Positions 21,401 through 30,759 of a DNA stretch of 64,000 bases are shown here, piece after piece. A model generated the notes under the pieces. The model had not been told where the DNA came from and searched no databases. It was given only the letters and a program-made list of their open reading frames with translations. The translations under genes were made by a program, and so were the position numbers. Numbering within the stretch: position 1 is the first letter of the stretch; each line of letters starts with the position of its first letter. This stretch comes from Phymatolithon calcareum (taxonomy: Eukaryota > Rhodophyta > Florideophyceae > Hapalidiales), in contig OZ345356.1 of the NCBI GenBank assembly GCA_977006965.1, positions 2,418,001 through 2,482,000 on the forward strand, written 5' to 3'.

Positions 21401-23721
21401 GAGCTCACTGGTTTACCTGAAAACTTCTCGTAGCTGGCGGAAAACTGAGCGACCCCGTCGCTCTGTCTTTCCACTGGATGGGATCGAAACATCTCATCTT
21501 CGCCCTCGGATTCGTCCAAAAACTTGAGACTTTCAGACATCGCAAAATGCAGCCTTGGATGTCCCACTGCTGACTTCACTTTTTTCCCAAAACGTTTGGA
21601 AACTAGACCTCCCATCTTGCTCTCAATAAACGATAGCACATGTTCCGCGCCACTTCCACGCGCACGAATCAACCGTCCAATCGTCGCAATTGCCAAAGGT
21701 ATGCCACAAGAGAGTTTCAGTGCTCGTTTTCGAATGCGCCTATAGCTTTCGGCTGACTCCTCTGTAGGAGATTCCATTCGTGCTCGTTTTTGAGGACGGG
21801 CATAGCTATCACTGCAATTCTCTTCAACACCATAGTTTCGATGATAGCCGTACAGCGCCTCCGCGATTTTCCAGTCGGGACTGTTGCCTTCTTCCAAATT
21901 AAGACACCCAAGGCGAACATGCTCCAACCCGGGAGCCTTCGACAAGTCATCGAATCTTGTCGACATCACCACAACACTTCCATCACAAGAAGCAATCTTG
22001 GACAATTCCATCATCCAGTCTTTCACCTTCGAGTCAGCCGTAGGTTTCCAGACGTTATCGATCACCAGAAATATGCGGTGCAATGAAAAGAATCCACGAG
22101 CAAGGTTCACCGCATCTTCAACGTCCACTGCTGCCCGGATCCTTTCGGCGGTGAGGCGACCCCCGCAGTCTGCAACAATGCTCGCAATTCTATTCTTGAC
22201 CTTGGCGTCCGACACACCAGGACCAAGCTCGAGCCACAATATGGCACCGTCGTCAAAATGATTCAGCACCTCCGGGTCTGCGCACAGGAGCCTGCAAGCG
22301 CTAGTCTTGCCGACCCCTCCTTCCCCGCTCACCGACGCCACTGCAACTCGTCGCACCACGGTATCAGCGTTTGAACGTGGAAGAACATGACCTTTCAGTT
22401 GCGCAAGTGTTTGTTCCGCAACTCCAGGCAACAAGCCCTTCTTCAGTTCGGCAGAATCAGGGACATAGGGTTTAAATTCATCAACTCCACCAGCAATGCC
22501 GTCCACCTTAGCATTAGTCTCCCTCGCATCGTCTTTCAATGCAACAATAGCGTCCTTCATCTCGGTAGCATCCTCCTTCAATTCGCCAACATCCTTCTTC
22601 ACTTCATCAACATCCTCCTTCACTGCCCCAACATTCTTCTTCATCTCATCAACATTCTCCTTCACATCGCCAATATCCTTCTTAGCTTCCGCTACTTCTT
22701 TCAAAGTACCAACTACCAACAGTCGCTCCGTCACACGGTCAACTTTCGTTTCAAGCTTCTCGATCTCGTCAGCATTCCATACGCGCTTGACCCAGTGTTG
22801 TAATAGATACTGCTCCACATCTGCGGCAGCTTCCCACGAATTGCCGACGGTATTAAACACTTCATCAACCAACTTTTCGTTTTCGAACCCAGACCTCAAA
22901 ATTTCAACAAAACATTCCAATAGTAATAAAGAGGCCTCATGTAGTTTCCTTTCCGCAGTCCCCAGCTTACCGTTCCCTTCAACCTCCGTCGCTATCAGAA
23001 ACACAGTGCTTGCCGTCAACGAAATAAACGCGAATACACTTCCGACCACACCAAGCGCGCTAAACGGCTGCGCCAAATCTTTCAAGTTTTTTGATGCTCC
23101 AGCTAGTGCACGCATGAGCCCGGACGTACAGTCGATCGGTTTTTTGCCAGCATCAAACAAACACCAAAATCGCTTTGCCCATCGCCCCGTTGATTCCGCC
23201 CGCTTATTCTCAGGGTTATCGAAATCGATGATGCCACGAGCAAGGTCAGGGACGGAAAGATTGCATACGGGAATCAGTTCCTTCGAATGAATCTCTGTCA
23301 TGATATGGTTGCGAAGCACGGAAAGCGGAGCCACACGTATGCGCACGTCTTTGAGCCATTTCTCGCGCTCCTTAGCATCCCTGGGGAAGAGCAACACGCT
23401 GTTCTTACCTTCAGTGATGATGACGCGGTGGTCGGCTGAATCTATACCATAAAGCCTGACGCGGTCGTAGACCACTGTGTCAATTGAAGTACCCGTTGAA
23501 ACGTCATCCATTCGACTGAGCTTGAGGCAATGCGTTGCCTTGCCATCCCGAAAGCAACTCAAGGATGAAGGCTCATTTCGAAGAAGACGCAGGTCGGACG
23601 AGAGAGATATATAGAAATCAGCAGGTTTCATATGACCGATCTTTTTGGAATTCCCATAGACCGCTCGCATACGAGGAAACGACAGCGAGGGTGTGGACGA
23701 GGATGGCAGCGAGGACGACAT
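18493..23721 (-). CDS. STAND1: PH-like / helical / coiled-coil / NB-ARC / WD40 STAND NTPase (NLR-like receptor)
   Basis: A 1742-residue intact, intronless frame; its ATG (23719-23721) and first residues are shared with STAND2. Domains in order: PH-like fold at about 15-130 (ending in the EREKWLKDV helix); a helical region with a hydrophobic segment at about 222-243 (GVVGSVFAFISLTASTVFLI); a coiled coil at about 320-400 with heptads such as VDEMKKNVGAVKEDVDEVK; NB-ARC with Walker A GEGGVGKT (Lys about 472), Walker B FLVIDNVW (Asp about 555), VVVMSTR, and CGIPLA at about 672; an MHD-like VHDL at about 836; then WD40-type repeats at about 1080-1560 (GSWDGSIRVWDL, GEVRIWKAD). STAND NTPases of this class are nucleotide-driven switches that oligomerise on ligand sensing. 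The PH-like and hydrophobic parts suggest a membrane-associated output. The fold and role are inference; the NB-ARC assignment is strong. Confidence 0.9.
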   Translation of the reverse strand: MSSSLPSSSTPSLSFPRMRAVYGNSKKIGHMKPADFYISLSSDLRLLRNEPSSLSCFRDGKATHCLKLSRMDDVSTGTSIDTVVYDRVRLYGIDSADHRVIITEGKNSVLLFPRDAKEREKWLKDVRIRVAPLSVLRNHIMTEIHSKELIPVCNLSVPDLARGIIDFDNPENKRAESTGRWAKRFWCLFDAGKKPIDCTSGLMRALAGASKNLKDLAQPFSALGVVGSVFAFISLTASTVFLIATEVEGNGKLGTAERKLHEASLLLLECFVEILRSGFENEKLVDEVFNTVGNSWEAAADVEQYLLQHWVKRVWNADEIEKLETKVDRVTERLLVVGTLKEVAEAKKDIGDVKENVDEMKKNVGAVKEDVDEVKKDVGELKEDATEMKDAIVALKDDARETNAKVDGIAGGVDEFKPYVPDSAELKKGLLPGVAEQTLAQLKGHVLPRSNADTVVRRVAVASVSGEGGVGKTSACRLLCADPEVLNHFDDGAILWLELGPGVSDAKVKNRIASIVADCGGRLTAERIRAAVDVEDAVNLARGFFSLHRIFLVIDNVWKPTADSKVKDWMMELSKIASCDGSVVVMSTRFDDLSKAPGLEHVRLGCLNLEEGNSPDWKIAEALYGYHRNYGVEENCSDSYARPQKRARMESPTEESAESYRRIRKRALKLSCGIPLAIATIGRLIRARGSGAEHVLSFIESKMGGLVSKRFGKKVKSAVGHPRLHFAMSESLKFLDESEGEDEMFRSHPVERQSDGVAQFSASYEKFSGKPVSSRYAALAAMDKSVPQFTFEVLCHLWHLKSADEAGEVAEMFVNLGLGRIERHGNSNDEAVFSVHDLQYAYCAETSCAFPVKDDSSRASVNGHLLLLSRCESTFGTSSNEARDSEVDWASVCFSSEERRGEDILPSAPARTVSQHLGQNLFNHLLRASSVYQTQAGKEMVRLLTDFRWLRGRGARYGREGVVSDFVTAQSGFFGGGENEQSCMSALNLLKRLAQRAPENVYSGREGGLAWHIVGRLQEEKLNGRYSEFEDGLFEKLTRSTEENARVSWLLARSGCFPRLSNDSRVLSDISFLEYPNYGSHIAHLGDGAHIVYGIMGGFRINDIHSAKLALDVNLHSTGDMGCIAVVDCDHEGSYDVFFSRRSTVFVTKVTKEDDGKLSVSDKYEFSAGGDITSLSVSKSGHRVAIRHYEGGVSFWKREGDDSLLFTEIWRCSLPRRRDDGTLVAISPSGDFVVRRLDDGTLVAISPSGDFVVAAVDNELFFWKSTEGDGASNLKPTTSVAAGADISSIALSQNTSSLLVGLRTGAVEVWDIASGSRRGDIGMPADMVQRFVCVLEDPPSANGAVSGARLLVGVGRSVLEYCAKDLSLITTYALSWEVVSICAWLSRIGEQRIVAGCKDGSMCVLNAQRGGGGMTGAFDANRGGVFVAENRGDYVWSVAVAGKRELVLAGHKSGMLSMWNASSGAFYRCLSSDETKHSGGVDCIDVSDDEGIAVSGSWDGSIRVWDLISQNLRFVLYGHSNAVSKVRCSGNRRIVSSDWKGEVRIWKADEGGQALNVIPFRLYSLSPELFVSQDGKYCIVLICHLGNGEIGHLIAVEDGQLIKSLEVKSESTDELIEELATPHSIDIHRLRPCALQKRVDVKLFLDSGSIWEASRENDGIEDDGIEDDGIEDDGIEDDGIVLVERTANEETRINISDFLNYRVGSIAAGLTSTETGSPQRVIVACYDPLRNAPAILHYMFRK
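18682..18756 (-). repeat. In-frame 15-bp minisatellite in STAND1 (5 units)
   Basis: AATACCATCGTCTTC is repeated five times, the last unit with one change, coding an acidic GIEDD repeat at about residues 1656-1680 near the C-terminus. STAND2 lacks it, so it arose after the duplication and is probably length-variable. Confidence 0.92.
19964..20077 (-). repeat. In-frame 57-bp tandem duplication within a WD40 blade of STAND1
   Basis: Two near-identical 57-bp units (19964-20020 and 20021-20077) encode GTLVAISPSGDFVV twice, adding 19 residues to one blade without breaking the frame. The corresponding STAND2 region (34020-34080) has a single diverged copy. Confidence 0.9.
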
Positions 23722-24029
23722 GGTGCAGGGAGGGGCGAGGAAATGAATGGATCGCGGTTGAAGTGCTGGTGGTTGGGCGCGCAGAGGCGCGACGTTGTCG
23801 AGGGGTAATGTATGGGGACGAAAATGAGCTAAACGGTTTCTACCGCTTCCTTGACATTGTTGTGACCGACCTTTGCTGAGTTGTAAAAAAAGATGTCAGG
23901 GAATATTTCTACGTCCACGTAATACAACAGCAACATATTTTGCTCGAATAATACATTTTCCGCTCATATTGGTCATACTCTCTTCCACTCGCATCCGCCA
24001 TACAGTACTCTGATTTACCTCCTCTTTCT
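23722..24029 (-). promoter_or_regulatory. Upstream region of STAND1, conserved with STAND2
   Basis: The 300 bp before the STAND1 start matches 37820-38150 upstream of STAND2 well (for example GACATTGTTGTGACCGACCTTTGCTGAG and the CAACATATTTTGCTCGAATAATACATTT stretch). It is therefore the likely 5' UTR and promoter of both. The match ends exactly at the TIR element inserted at 24033. No TATA box is assigned. Confidence 0.45.
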
Positions 24030-24339
24030 CAGGGGGTGCGGGAAATATCGAAAAAACACAAAAGTTCTGGAACAAGCATATCAACGATCAAAACTAAAAA
24101 CACGTGTAACGTGTGTAATGTACCTAGGCTGTTGTGGGACATCTGATACGGAAAGGGATGCACAAAAAGCCCGCTTTAACAGATTGCTGATGCACAGACA
24201 CGTTGAACGTTTCGTAACTCTCGGCTCTTCTTGTGATATTTGGCAGGCCTTCAACACTAAAAAACTTTCGAAAGTTTTGCCTCTCATTGTTTTAAGGTAG
24301 AGTTCGAGGGGCGAAAGTTCGGCCCCCATTAGGATACAC

Positions 24340-25016
24340 TAATAGATGGTTCACTGACAGCAGAAGCTGCATAGATGCGCTCAACGGGCAGCCCCGGATG
24401 TTTGGTGAGATGGTGCGGAAATTATGGAGTCTTATGGAACAAGTCATGTCGCACGAGATTCACATAGAGTGCATCTGGATACCGAGCCACTGCGGTGTTC
24501 CGAAAAATGAGGCTGCTGATGAACTGGCGAGACGCGGAATTTTGGAATCGAGTCTGGTGTTGCACCAAGGGATACCCCTTACCTTGGAAGCGGCGCGATC
24601 TATTATCAAGCCACCCTGTAGAAGCAAACCATTTGACCTACCAACACTTCCAAAAGATCTTAACATCTCACAGAGACGCGCCGAGGTGACAATTCACCAG
24701 ATCGTAGTGAATTGTTGCCCAGTTGTAGCAAGCTTTCACCATGGACACAATGAGGATGAACCGCGACTCTACGATCCAGTGTGTAAGATGTGCCCATATG
24801 GCGCCAAGGAGACCGTGGAGCATCTGATCCTACGCTGTCATGGCCGGATTCTATCTCGAAAACGGTTCATCGGAAGAGTGCGCGACAAAACCGTAGAAGA
24901 TCTGTGCAGGGAGAGACCCATTGAGATACTCCAATTTTTGAACAATGAGAACTTGCTCGAGGGTAAGTTCGGACGTTAATACTAACGTTTTCTGCAATAA
25001 AGAAAGAAAGAAAGAT
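24340..25016 (+). pseudogene. LINE (non-LTR retrotransposon) 3' fragment: RNase H, C-terminal zinc region and tail
   Basis: The translation contains the RNase H motif FTDSRSCIDAL, the signature CIWIPSHCGVPKNEAADELARRG, and a cysteine/histidine motif CKMCPYGAKETVEHLILRCH typical of the end of I/Jockey-type ORF2. The ORF from 24398 runs to a stop at 24977-24979. AATAAAGAAAGAAAGAAAGA at about 24998 forms a polyadenylation signal merging into an (AAAG)n tail. The reverse transcriptase part is missing (5' truncation), as is usual for LINE copies. Confidence 0.85.
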
Positions 25017-25251
25017 AGTAGGTCTTACTATGCTGCGCATGGACTTGAAAAAGAAACGCTAAAATTCGGGCATGATATGGGCAAAAGTAGTGGTCCAATT
25101 TGCGAAACTTTTGCCGTAAGTGCGAAATTTCGCACTTTCGACTGTAACTTTCGGCAACTTTTTTTCAAGATTTTGGTAAACTATTTCAGAAATATGGTTA
25201 AGTTCAATCTCTGGTACCAGGTTTTGGCCTAAAAAGCGAAATCAAGCGATT

Positions 25252-26063
25252 TTAAGGACCTACATCCCCATCTTAGATTTTCACTTTTATTTTTTATGAA
25301 CTTGGCAATCCGAGAAGCTCATTGGACACATTCTGTTATGGCAGTACATAACTGGCTAAGCAAAAAAAAAAAGTCCTCGCGCCGTGGAAACTTTTTCTAG
25401 AAATTCTCAGCGGAGGGTTCCTTCGAAAATCGGGACAGCTCCTTAAACGCGCAGTTTAAGAACGCTTCCTGATCCGTTCTTCCAATTTCGAAAAGTATAT
25501 AGAAGCCAAGAATGTAGGTTATCCAAAAATCAAAAAAATCAAAGAAAGGGGATGATATAAGGAGTGTAGAGCACTTTTCGTAATTCTGATCTTGAAAAGA
25601 ATCGCCTACAAAGATGGACAATTATCTCGAAAAGGACTCGATGAATTTCTTATTGCCTCTGTCAAAAGTTTCAAATGGTTGTAGACTACTACAGGAATAC
25701 CGCAAATTTGGTAAAATCGAACGTCTAGGTGGCAAACAAGTTCGCGCCGCGAGACCAAAAGTTTTTTAAAATCGGCAAAGGAACAGGCGAAAAATATACT
25801 AAAATTCACGTCGCGCCCCGACAAGAAGCCGAAACTGTTCGAAGGAAACACAGTAAGCATTTTTCTGTAATGATTGATTAGAGCCGAATATTGGATACTT
25901 TTGCTGACTTCATATTTGAAAATATTTCACTTGTTTCTACACATTTTCTTGAAACTGGATGCAGTCCCGTCGGTACAAACGACATAATTAAAATTTTCAT
26001 CCAGTTTATGAGCATTGTTTCGGCCAGTGAGAGTGCTTCAAAGATGGGGAAGTAGGTCCTTAA
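25252..26063. mobile_element. 812-bp MITE with 26-bp TIRs and CGATT target duplication
   Basis: The left TIR (25252-25277) starts TTAAGGACCTACATCCCC. The right TIR (26038-26063) is its reverse complement, with 24 of 26 positions matching. CGATT directly flanks both ends (25247-25251 and 26064-26068). The interior is AT-rich with only short, unsupported ORFs. A related, truncated copy with one intact end lies at 49170-49442. It is nested inside the 24033-26362 element. Confidence 0.92.
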
Positions 26064-26362
26064 CGATTAACTTTCGCCTGACAAAGATTCTCAATGACTG
26101 TATTCGAAAATTTAGCTATAGCTATAGGCATAAGTTTCGCGAAAGTTTCGCAAAAGTTTCGGGGCAGTAAATCGAGTTACGGAATTCAAGGCACGTAATT
26201 TTGAAGCATACTGATTGCCCAGCAAGGCCTACTTACAAATGCATCTTTTCAAAAATGTAACAAAATATATGTTCTCAGGTAGCTCCAAATCTATATTCAG
26301 AGACTAGTCTTTTGAGGAGACGTTCACGCACTTATGCAGATATCGAAATTTCCCGCACCCCC

Positions 26363-26876
26363 CAGCTTCGACAGCTAACGACGGTGAACGCAACCGACAA
26401 CACTAACCTCAACCATTCAATCTACACAACAGCACATCAAGATAGACAATAGTGAAGAACTCCGTCTTAGCGGGCACAACTTTCTCATCAAAAGAACCCT
26501 CACGGACGTGTGTAACTTTAATAATGTGCGGGTGTCCTCTTGTTCGCCCTCTTGCAAACACCACGCATTCACAACACATGTACCTGTATGATACGATGGG
26601 TAATTTACGGTACAGCAAAAAGATTAACTTTTTGATTCTTCATCGTTCGTCTCGCTATGACAACGAGTGCCAATTAGAACTTGCCTCGTGTTTGTTTGAG
26701 CCCTCAATAATCCTTCCATGTTCAGTCCCACCCAGCAATGGCGCTACTGTAGCGCCATTGCTCCTCGACGATGCATCCCTCTGTCATATCTTAGTGGAGA
26801 CGTTCCCGCGCCAGGTCGGCCTCGCCGGCTGTGGCAGGGATGCTTCAAAATGTAGTGGGCAGACGCTATGCATGCG
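26363..26876. repeat. Unit-junction block (copy at 38146-38680)
   Basis: This continues the STAND upstream sequence after the inserted element. It matches 38146-38660 closely, including the GAAGAACTCCGTCTTAGCGGGC and GTGGAGACGTTCCCGCGCCAGG stretches. No gene is supported. Short + strand ORFs are present in both copies but differ by frameshifts. Confidence 0.65.
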
Positions 26877-28260
26877 GATTGTGAACTTCGAACAACCCAA
26901 TCAACAGGGCGCTTCTGCCAACCCATGATTCTCCGATGCCGCAGTTAGCCGAAGACTCCCCAGCTTGCTCTACAAAGGCATGTCGATACCGTCCCTCTGG
27001 AATGCAACATCCGTCGCTTCCTACTTGCGACTCCGTTCCCCATTTCGTCATCTCCGAGCCATTCCTTTTCGCCCAACACCGCTTCCCCGCCTTTCTCAAC
27101 CCTATGCAGCGCTCGCTGCCACACTCGTTCCAGCGTTCTACATGCCTTTCTTCGCATTCTTGATGCTTCTTTGATCGGCCTCAGCGCTTCCGCTGTACTG
27201 CACTGCTCGTAGCATCACGCACTGTTCACTGTGCGTATTCCTTGCCGAACATGGCCGCCCACTTGATTCACCCGTGGCGACAGATGCAGTGCGGCGCGTG
27301 ATGGGATCTGATGTCCTGGTCACAGGGCTTGGAATGCGAACGTTTTCTACCGGTTGCGATTGTTGGGAGCAGGGAGCAGGTAACGATGGTCACCGGTTAA
27401 AACGCGAGCGTCGTGGGAGAAATCTCATGTAAGATTCTTTATATTGTTTACCATGCGGGGATACAGAACAATGCACCAAAAGTTGAAACTTCCCCACAGG
27501 GCATGACATGGAGCTGCTTCGCCAAGATTCTCAATCATCTTCTCTTCGAGCTTCTTCACGTACTCATACCCCGAAATCATGCAAAGCCTATAACACCTCG
27601 TCGTCCGTGCCGCTTCCTTCTTACCAGATGGTAACACTAGCGATTTGGGTTGCACGCGAACGACGAGTGCCTTTCGCAAATGAATGTACAGTACGACGAA
27701 GGCTTCTCCACTTTTCTGTAATGCTATAGGACAAGGGATCGAGGCACTGAATCACTGATACAGTGGTATGCAGGTTGTGGGTCTATTGAGAGGTAACCAC
27801 AATCTGTATTGTACACTTTGTACTGTAGGCACTTGCACTGTGTTTTCGTGTAGTGCGATGTGTGGTTCTTTTTGTTCATATAATTGCCCTTCCTTCCATC
27901 CGATCTTTCTATTCTTTCCCATTGTTGTACTCGTCCCACACAAAACTATATTGACAGCAGAAACCGAACAACATCGTTTCAGATCGCGCACACTTTTACC
28001 ATGTCAAGTGGTTAAACCAGCAACACTGAAGTACTTCTTTCAAAAACGCTTGAGCGATGGTGTAGCTCCCATATTTTTCAACATGTAATCCATCATCGCG
28101 GGGATTCTCTGTTCTCAAGACAGCACACTAAAATAACATGCGGAGGACTGCCAGTGATTGTCAACCGTGCAGCAATGGGCTGTACGCGACAGTCAAATTG
28201 GATATAAATTTATCTGCTTTCTTGGCCATCCGCCGCACTCCCCGAGAATCAAATATCTGA
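26877..28260. repeat. Duplicated block B, second copy
   Basis: High-identity copy of 2285-3719, starting at the shared GCGGATTGTGAACTTCGAACAAC junction. The same junction precedes the RPL10 copy at 38681. The right end includes sequence related to the STAND 3' end (AAACTACTGCC-like and GTCAACCGTGCAGCAATGG at about 28158, compare GTCAACCCTGCGGCAATGG at 18590). No intact gene. Confidence 0.7.
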
Positions 28261-29095
28261 ATTTGAGCCATCGAAACTATACGCCTCCGATGTAGTGCAA
28301 TGCAGAAGACAAAACCACCACACACACACAGGAAGGAGGACGACGAACAGAATGAAACGGAGCGTTAGTAGTTGTGGCAGAGCTTGTAAGTGCGTCACGA
28401 TCGTAGAACGGGAACATCCTAATGTCCGTGAGGCCGTCGCCTCTAAGGCGGAATGGATGATCACGTCGCCTCGAAGGCGGAATGGATAGGATCGTCGTTG
28501 CGAAAGCGGAAAGAAACGAAACGGAAAGAACGTCGCTTGGATGGCGGAATGCAAGAACTGTCGGGATCCTTGAACATTGTGTGTCGGGATCGTGCGGCGA
28601 ACGACTCAACGCCCCTGGCTTGGGTTAGTAAGAGAGACGCACACACAAAGGTCAGATAGATGAGGTTTTGCCCCGTGCGCGAACGCGGATGCAACGTTGT
28701 GAATTGCACGATACAGCGGCACGAAGATGCGGTGATGGATGTGGATGGGGAACATCCACCCGAAGTGTCAATGGGTCTAGCTAGCGACGGATGGGAGCGC
28801 AAAACCAAACAGTTGAGTCTACGAGCGGGATTCACCGCCCTCTTTACTTTGGGTCGGCGTCGTCGAGATTTGTAACCACTCGAGGTGATCTCTAAGCTAT
28901 CTTACAGTGCATGCGAGACAACGTGTACTACTGGTCCATGAGGGATCACGATACTAATTCGCGAGTCATTTCCAGACCAATGGGATGGAAGTAATGTACA
29001 GGCGTCGGTCGCGCGAAAAGGAAGGCGTCCCCATCATCATGATCTGGCGGGAGCAATGCGATACCGGTGGGCACGAAATCCGAGACGTTTCCAGA
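28261..29095. other. Unit II-specific 0.8-kb stretch without a recognised gene
   Basis: No copy elsewhere in the window was noticed. It contains a 2-unit tandem repeat around 28434-28492 (GAAGGCGGAATGGAT core, 28-bp period) and short ORFs on both strands with low-complexity composition. None shows a domain. Confidence 0.4.
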
Positions 29096-29136
29096 ACGCA
29101 GGCACAGATTGACATGATGTCAATCTGTGCCTGCGT
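29096..29136. other. Perfect palindrome, 20-bp arms
   Basis: The left arm ACGCAGGCACAGATTGACAT and its exact reverse complement are separated by a single G. It is the first of three consecutive palindromes. In the copy at 3730 only the right arm survives. Confidence 0.95.
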
Positions 29137-29143
29137 CATGATT

Positions 29144-29180
29144 CCGCAACGAAACGGTGATGATCACCGTTTCGGTGCGG
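29144..29180. other. Palindrome, 18-bp arms, 1-nt spacer
   Basis: The arms match at 17 of 18 positions (core ACGAAACGGTGAT / ATCACCGTTTCGGT). The copy at about 3766 is degraded. Confidence 0.92.
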
Positions 29181-29235
29181 AAAACATGGGCGTGTACTGT
29201 TGGTATTGAACGTGAAATCAATCGATGGTACAGAA

Positions 29236-29306
29236 GAGGCATACATGATACTGTAGAAATTGTCTAGCTTCATGCTAGACAATTTCTACAGTATGATGTA
29301 TGCTTC
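29236..29306. other. Long hairpin, about 33-bp arms, 5-nt loop
   Basis: The left arm (29236-29268) and right arm (29274-29306) pair at about 31 of 33 positions around the loop TTCAT. If transcribed, it would give a nearly perfect stem of pre-miRNA size. The inner part (TGTAGAAATTGTCTAGC) differs from the homologous hairpin at 3853-3897, while the outer GCATACAT arms are shared. No evidence of processing can be seen from sequence. Confidence 0.93.
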
Positions 29307-29477
29307 TAAGGTGCCGCGGCACTTTCCTTGGTACCGTAGTTAATTGGGCACAATGATAGTCCCCTCTCACTGCTGTAAATACGACACAAGCGATCGACCA
29401 TAGAAGGAGGGACAACAAATACATATCGGAGACTGGACAGAAATGAAATAAAAATGAACTGCAGTTCATTCTCTATA

Positions 29478-29875
29478 CAGTCAGACCTCGATAAATGGAA
29501 CCTCTTTTTTAGAATAACCTCGGTTAGCAGCATAATCGAGTGCTCCACGAAAACCGTATCCGCCTAAATTTAACGAAAATTAAAGGATTCTAGAATATTT
29601 GATAGGAGCATTACTTCATGTTCGAGGTCACGGGGCATACCTTAAATTTTGTTATAATTTTGTTTAGCGTACACGGAGCATATCCTCACTCGTAGAATAC
29701 TGTAAGTACTCTTCATGTTTCTCCTGCCATTGGCATACAGTACAGTAGAATATGGCTACTGTTCGGCACACGTGTGATCCAAAACTTATGATTCAAAATT
29801 CGACTTGAGAATAACCTCGATTTTGAGAATATTGGACCATTCCACATTGCCCATCCATTTATCGAGGTCTGACTG
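29478..29875. mobile_element. 398-bp mariner/pogo-like MITE (TA target duplication)
   Basis: Perfect 21-bp TIRs begin CAGTCAGACCTCGATAAA and are flanked by TA on both sides (29476-29477 and 29876-29877). This is the typical end sequence and target of the Tc1-mariner/pogo superfamily. The copy at about 4075 lacks it and shows the uninterrupted TTCATTATCA...TCATAATTTC sequence, so the insertion post-dates the duplication. No transposase is present. Confidence 0.93.
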
Positions 29876-29879
29876 TATC

Positions 29880-30759
29880 ATAATTTCATTTCCATCGACA
29901 TGCCGAAGGCTCGGTCGAGCACTCAGCAGATAACATACTGTATTATGATAGTGACCATCGCTTCATTTCCAGAAATCCGTAATGCCAACACACTGTCAAT
30001 TTCCCGTTCGCTCCAAAAAGACACCTCCAGAAGTCGTGAAGCAGCCCAGGCATCATCTAGTGGGGCTCATTGCTCCGAGGCACTGCGCCAGATGGGAGGA
30101 CAATATGAACTATGAGACCCTGCGAACGAGCGACTCGTCGACATGGAACATCAATCACTTCCTGTTTCCCACTCGTGTGGGACTCATCCACATGGAATTC
30201 CGCGGCTTTCGCAAATCTGGAAGAGAGTTATCACTTCGAGCTTTCGAATTAGACGTTCTGAACAACAGAAAGCTTGTGGGTCGTTTGCGTTGGAGAAAAC
30301 CGCAGCAGCGGAGGCCCAGACGCAAGTGCTTGTTTTCGTTTCTCTTCAGAATCCTTAATGAGTTGAATTCCAGTTCTAACACCATTTTCTTGTTTACTCT
30401 ACACGAATATACCGTATTCCAAATTTCGGGGCGGGCGGCCCTCTAGGCCGCATCGTCGAGTTCTTGTCTGGAGCCTCCGCGAAAAGGGCTCACACAAGAT
30501 TTCAAGCTTTCGCCTTCTTCCATCCATGCAACCTCCGGTGCCGCAGCTCGCGCGAGGCCCTGATTCCCATCACCGTCACCGCCACAGCGCCGCACAAGTA
30601 ACCTCCTTCGCACAACATTTGTTTTCCGCCATTGCACTGCTGTTGTGTCCCGCATAGCATCACATCACCGTCTTAAAGCCCCCACAGAGCAGAGCTGGGC
30701 GGCACGGTGTGGCTTTGCGAGCGAGTCACCGCATCGTCATTTCACGTCTCTTTGCGCGC
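29880..30759. repeat. Duplicated block C, second copy (5' flank of RPL10 fragment)
   Basis: Matches about 4080-5000 well. It lacks the 129-bp duplication and STAND patch seen in the first copy. Short ORFs such as 29982-30446 have partial counterparts in the other copy, but the frames differ. No gene is called. Confidence 0.7.

Larger units (their letters stand above)
24033..26362. mobile_element. 2.3-kb DNA element with GGGGTGCGGGAAAT-type terminal inverted repeats
   Basis: The left end GGGGTGCGGGAAATATCGA and the right end TCGAAATTTCCCGCACCCC are inverted repeats with one mismatch over 19 bp (plus one extra C at the right end). The flanks carry CAG on both sides (24030-24032 and 26363-26365). 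The empty site is preserved in unit III (CTCTTTCTCAGCTTCGACAG near 38140-38160), where one CAG remains. A 3-bp target duplication fits CACTA- or Harbinger-like elements, but no transposase is seen. It carries a LINE fragment and a nested MITE, so it is non-autonomous or dead. Confidence 0.85.

Noticed and set aside
22496-23290. 264-codon + strand ORF, Ser/Thr/Phe-rich
   Set aside because: Antisense shadow of the coiled-coil and helical region; recurs in broken form opposite STAND2 for the same reason.
28461-28835. 124-codon - strand ORF in the unit II-specific stretch
   Set aside because: Low-complexity Ser/Arg composition, no copy, no motif.
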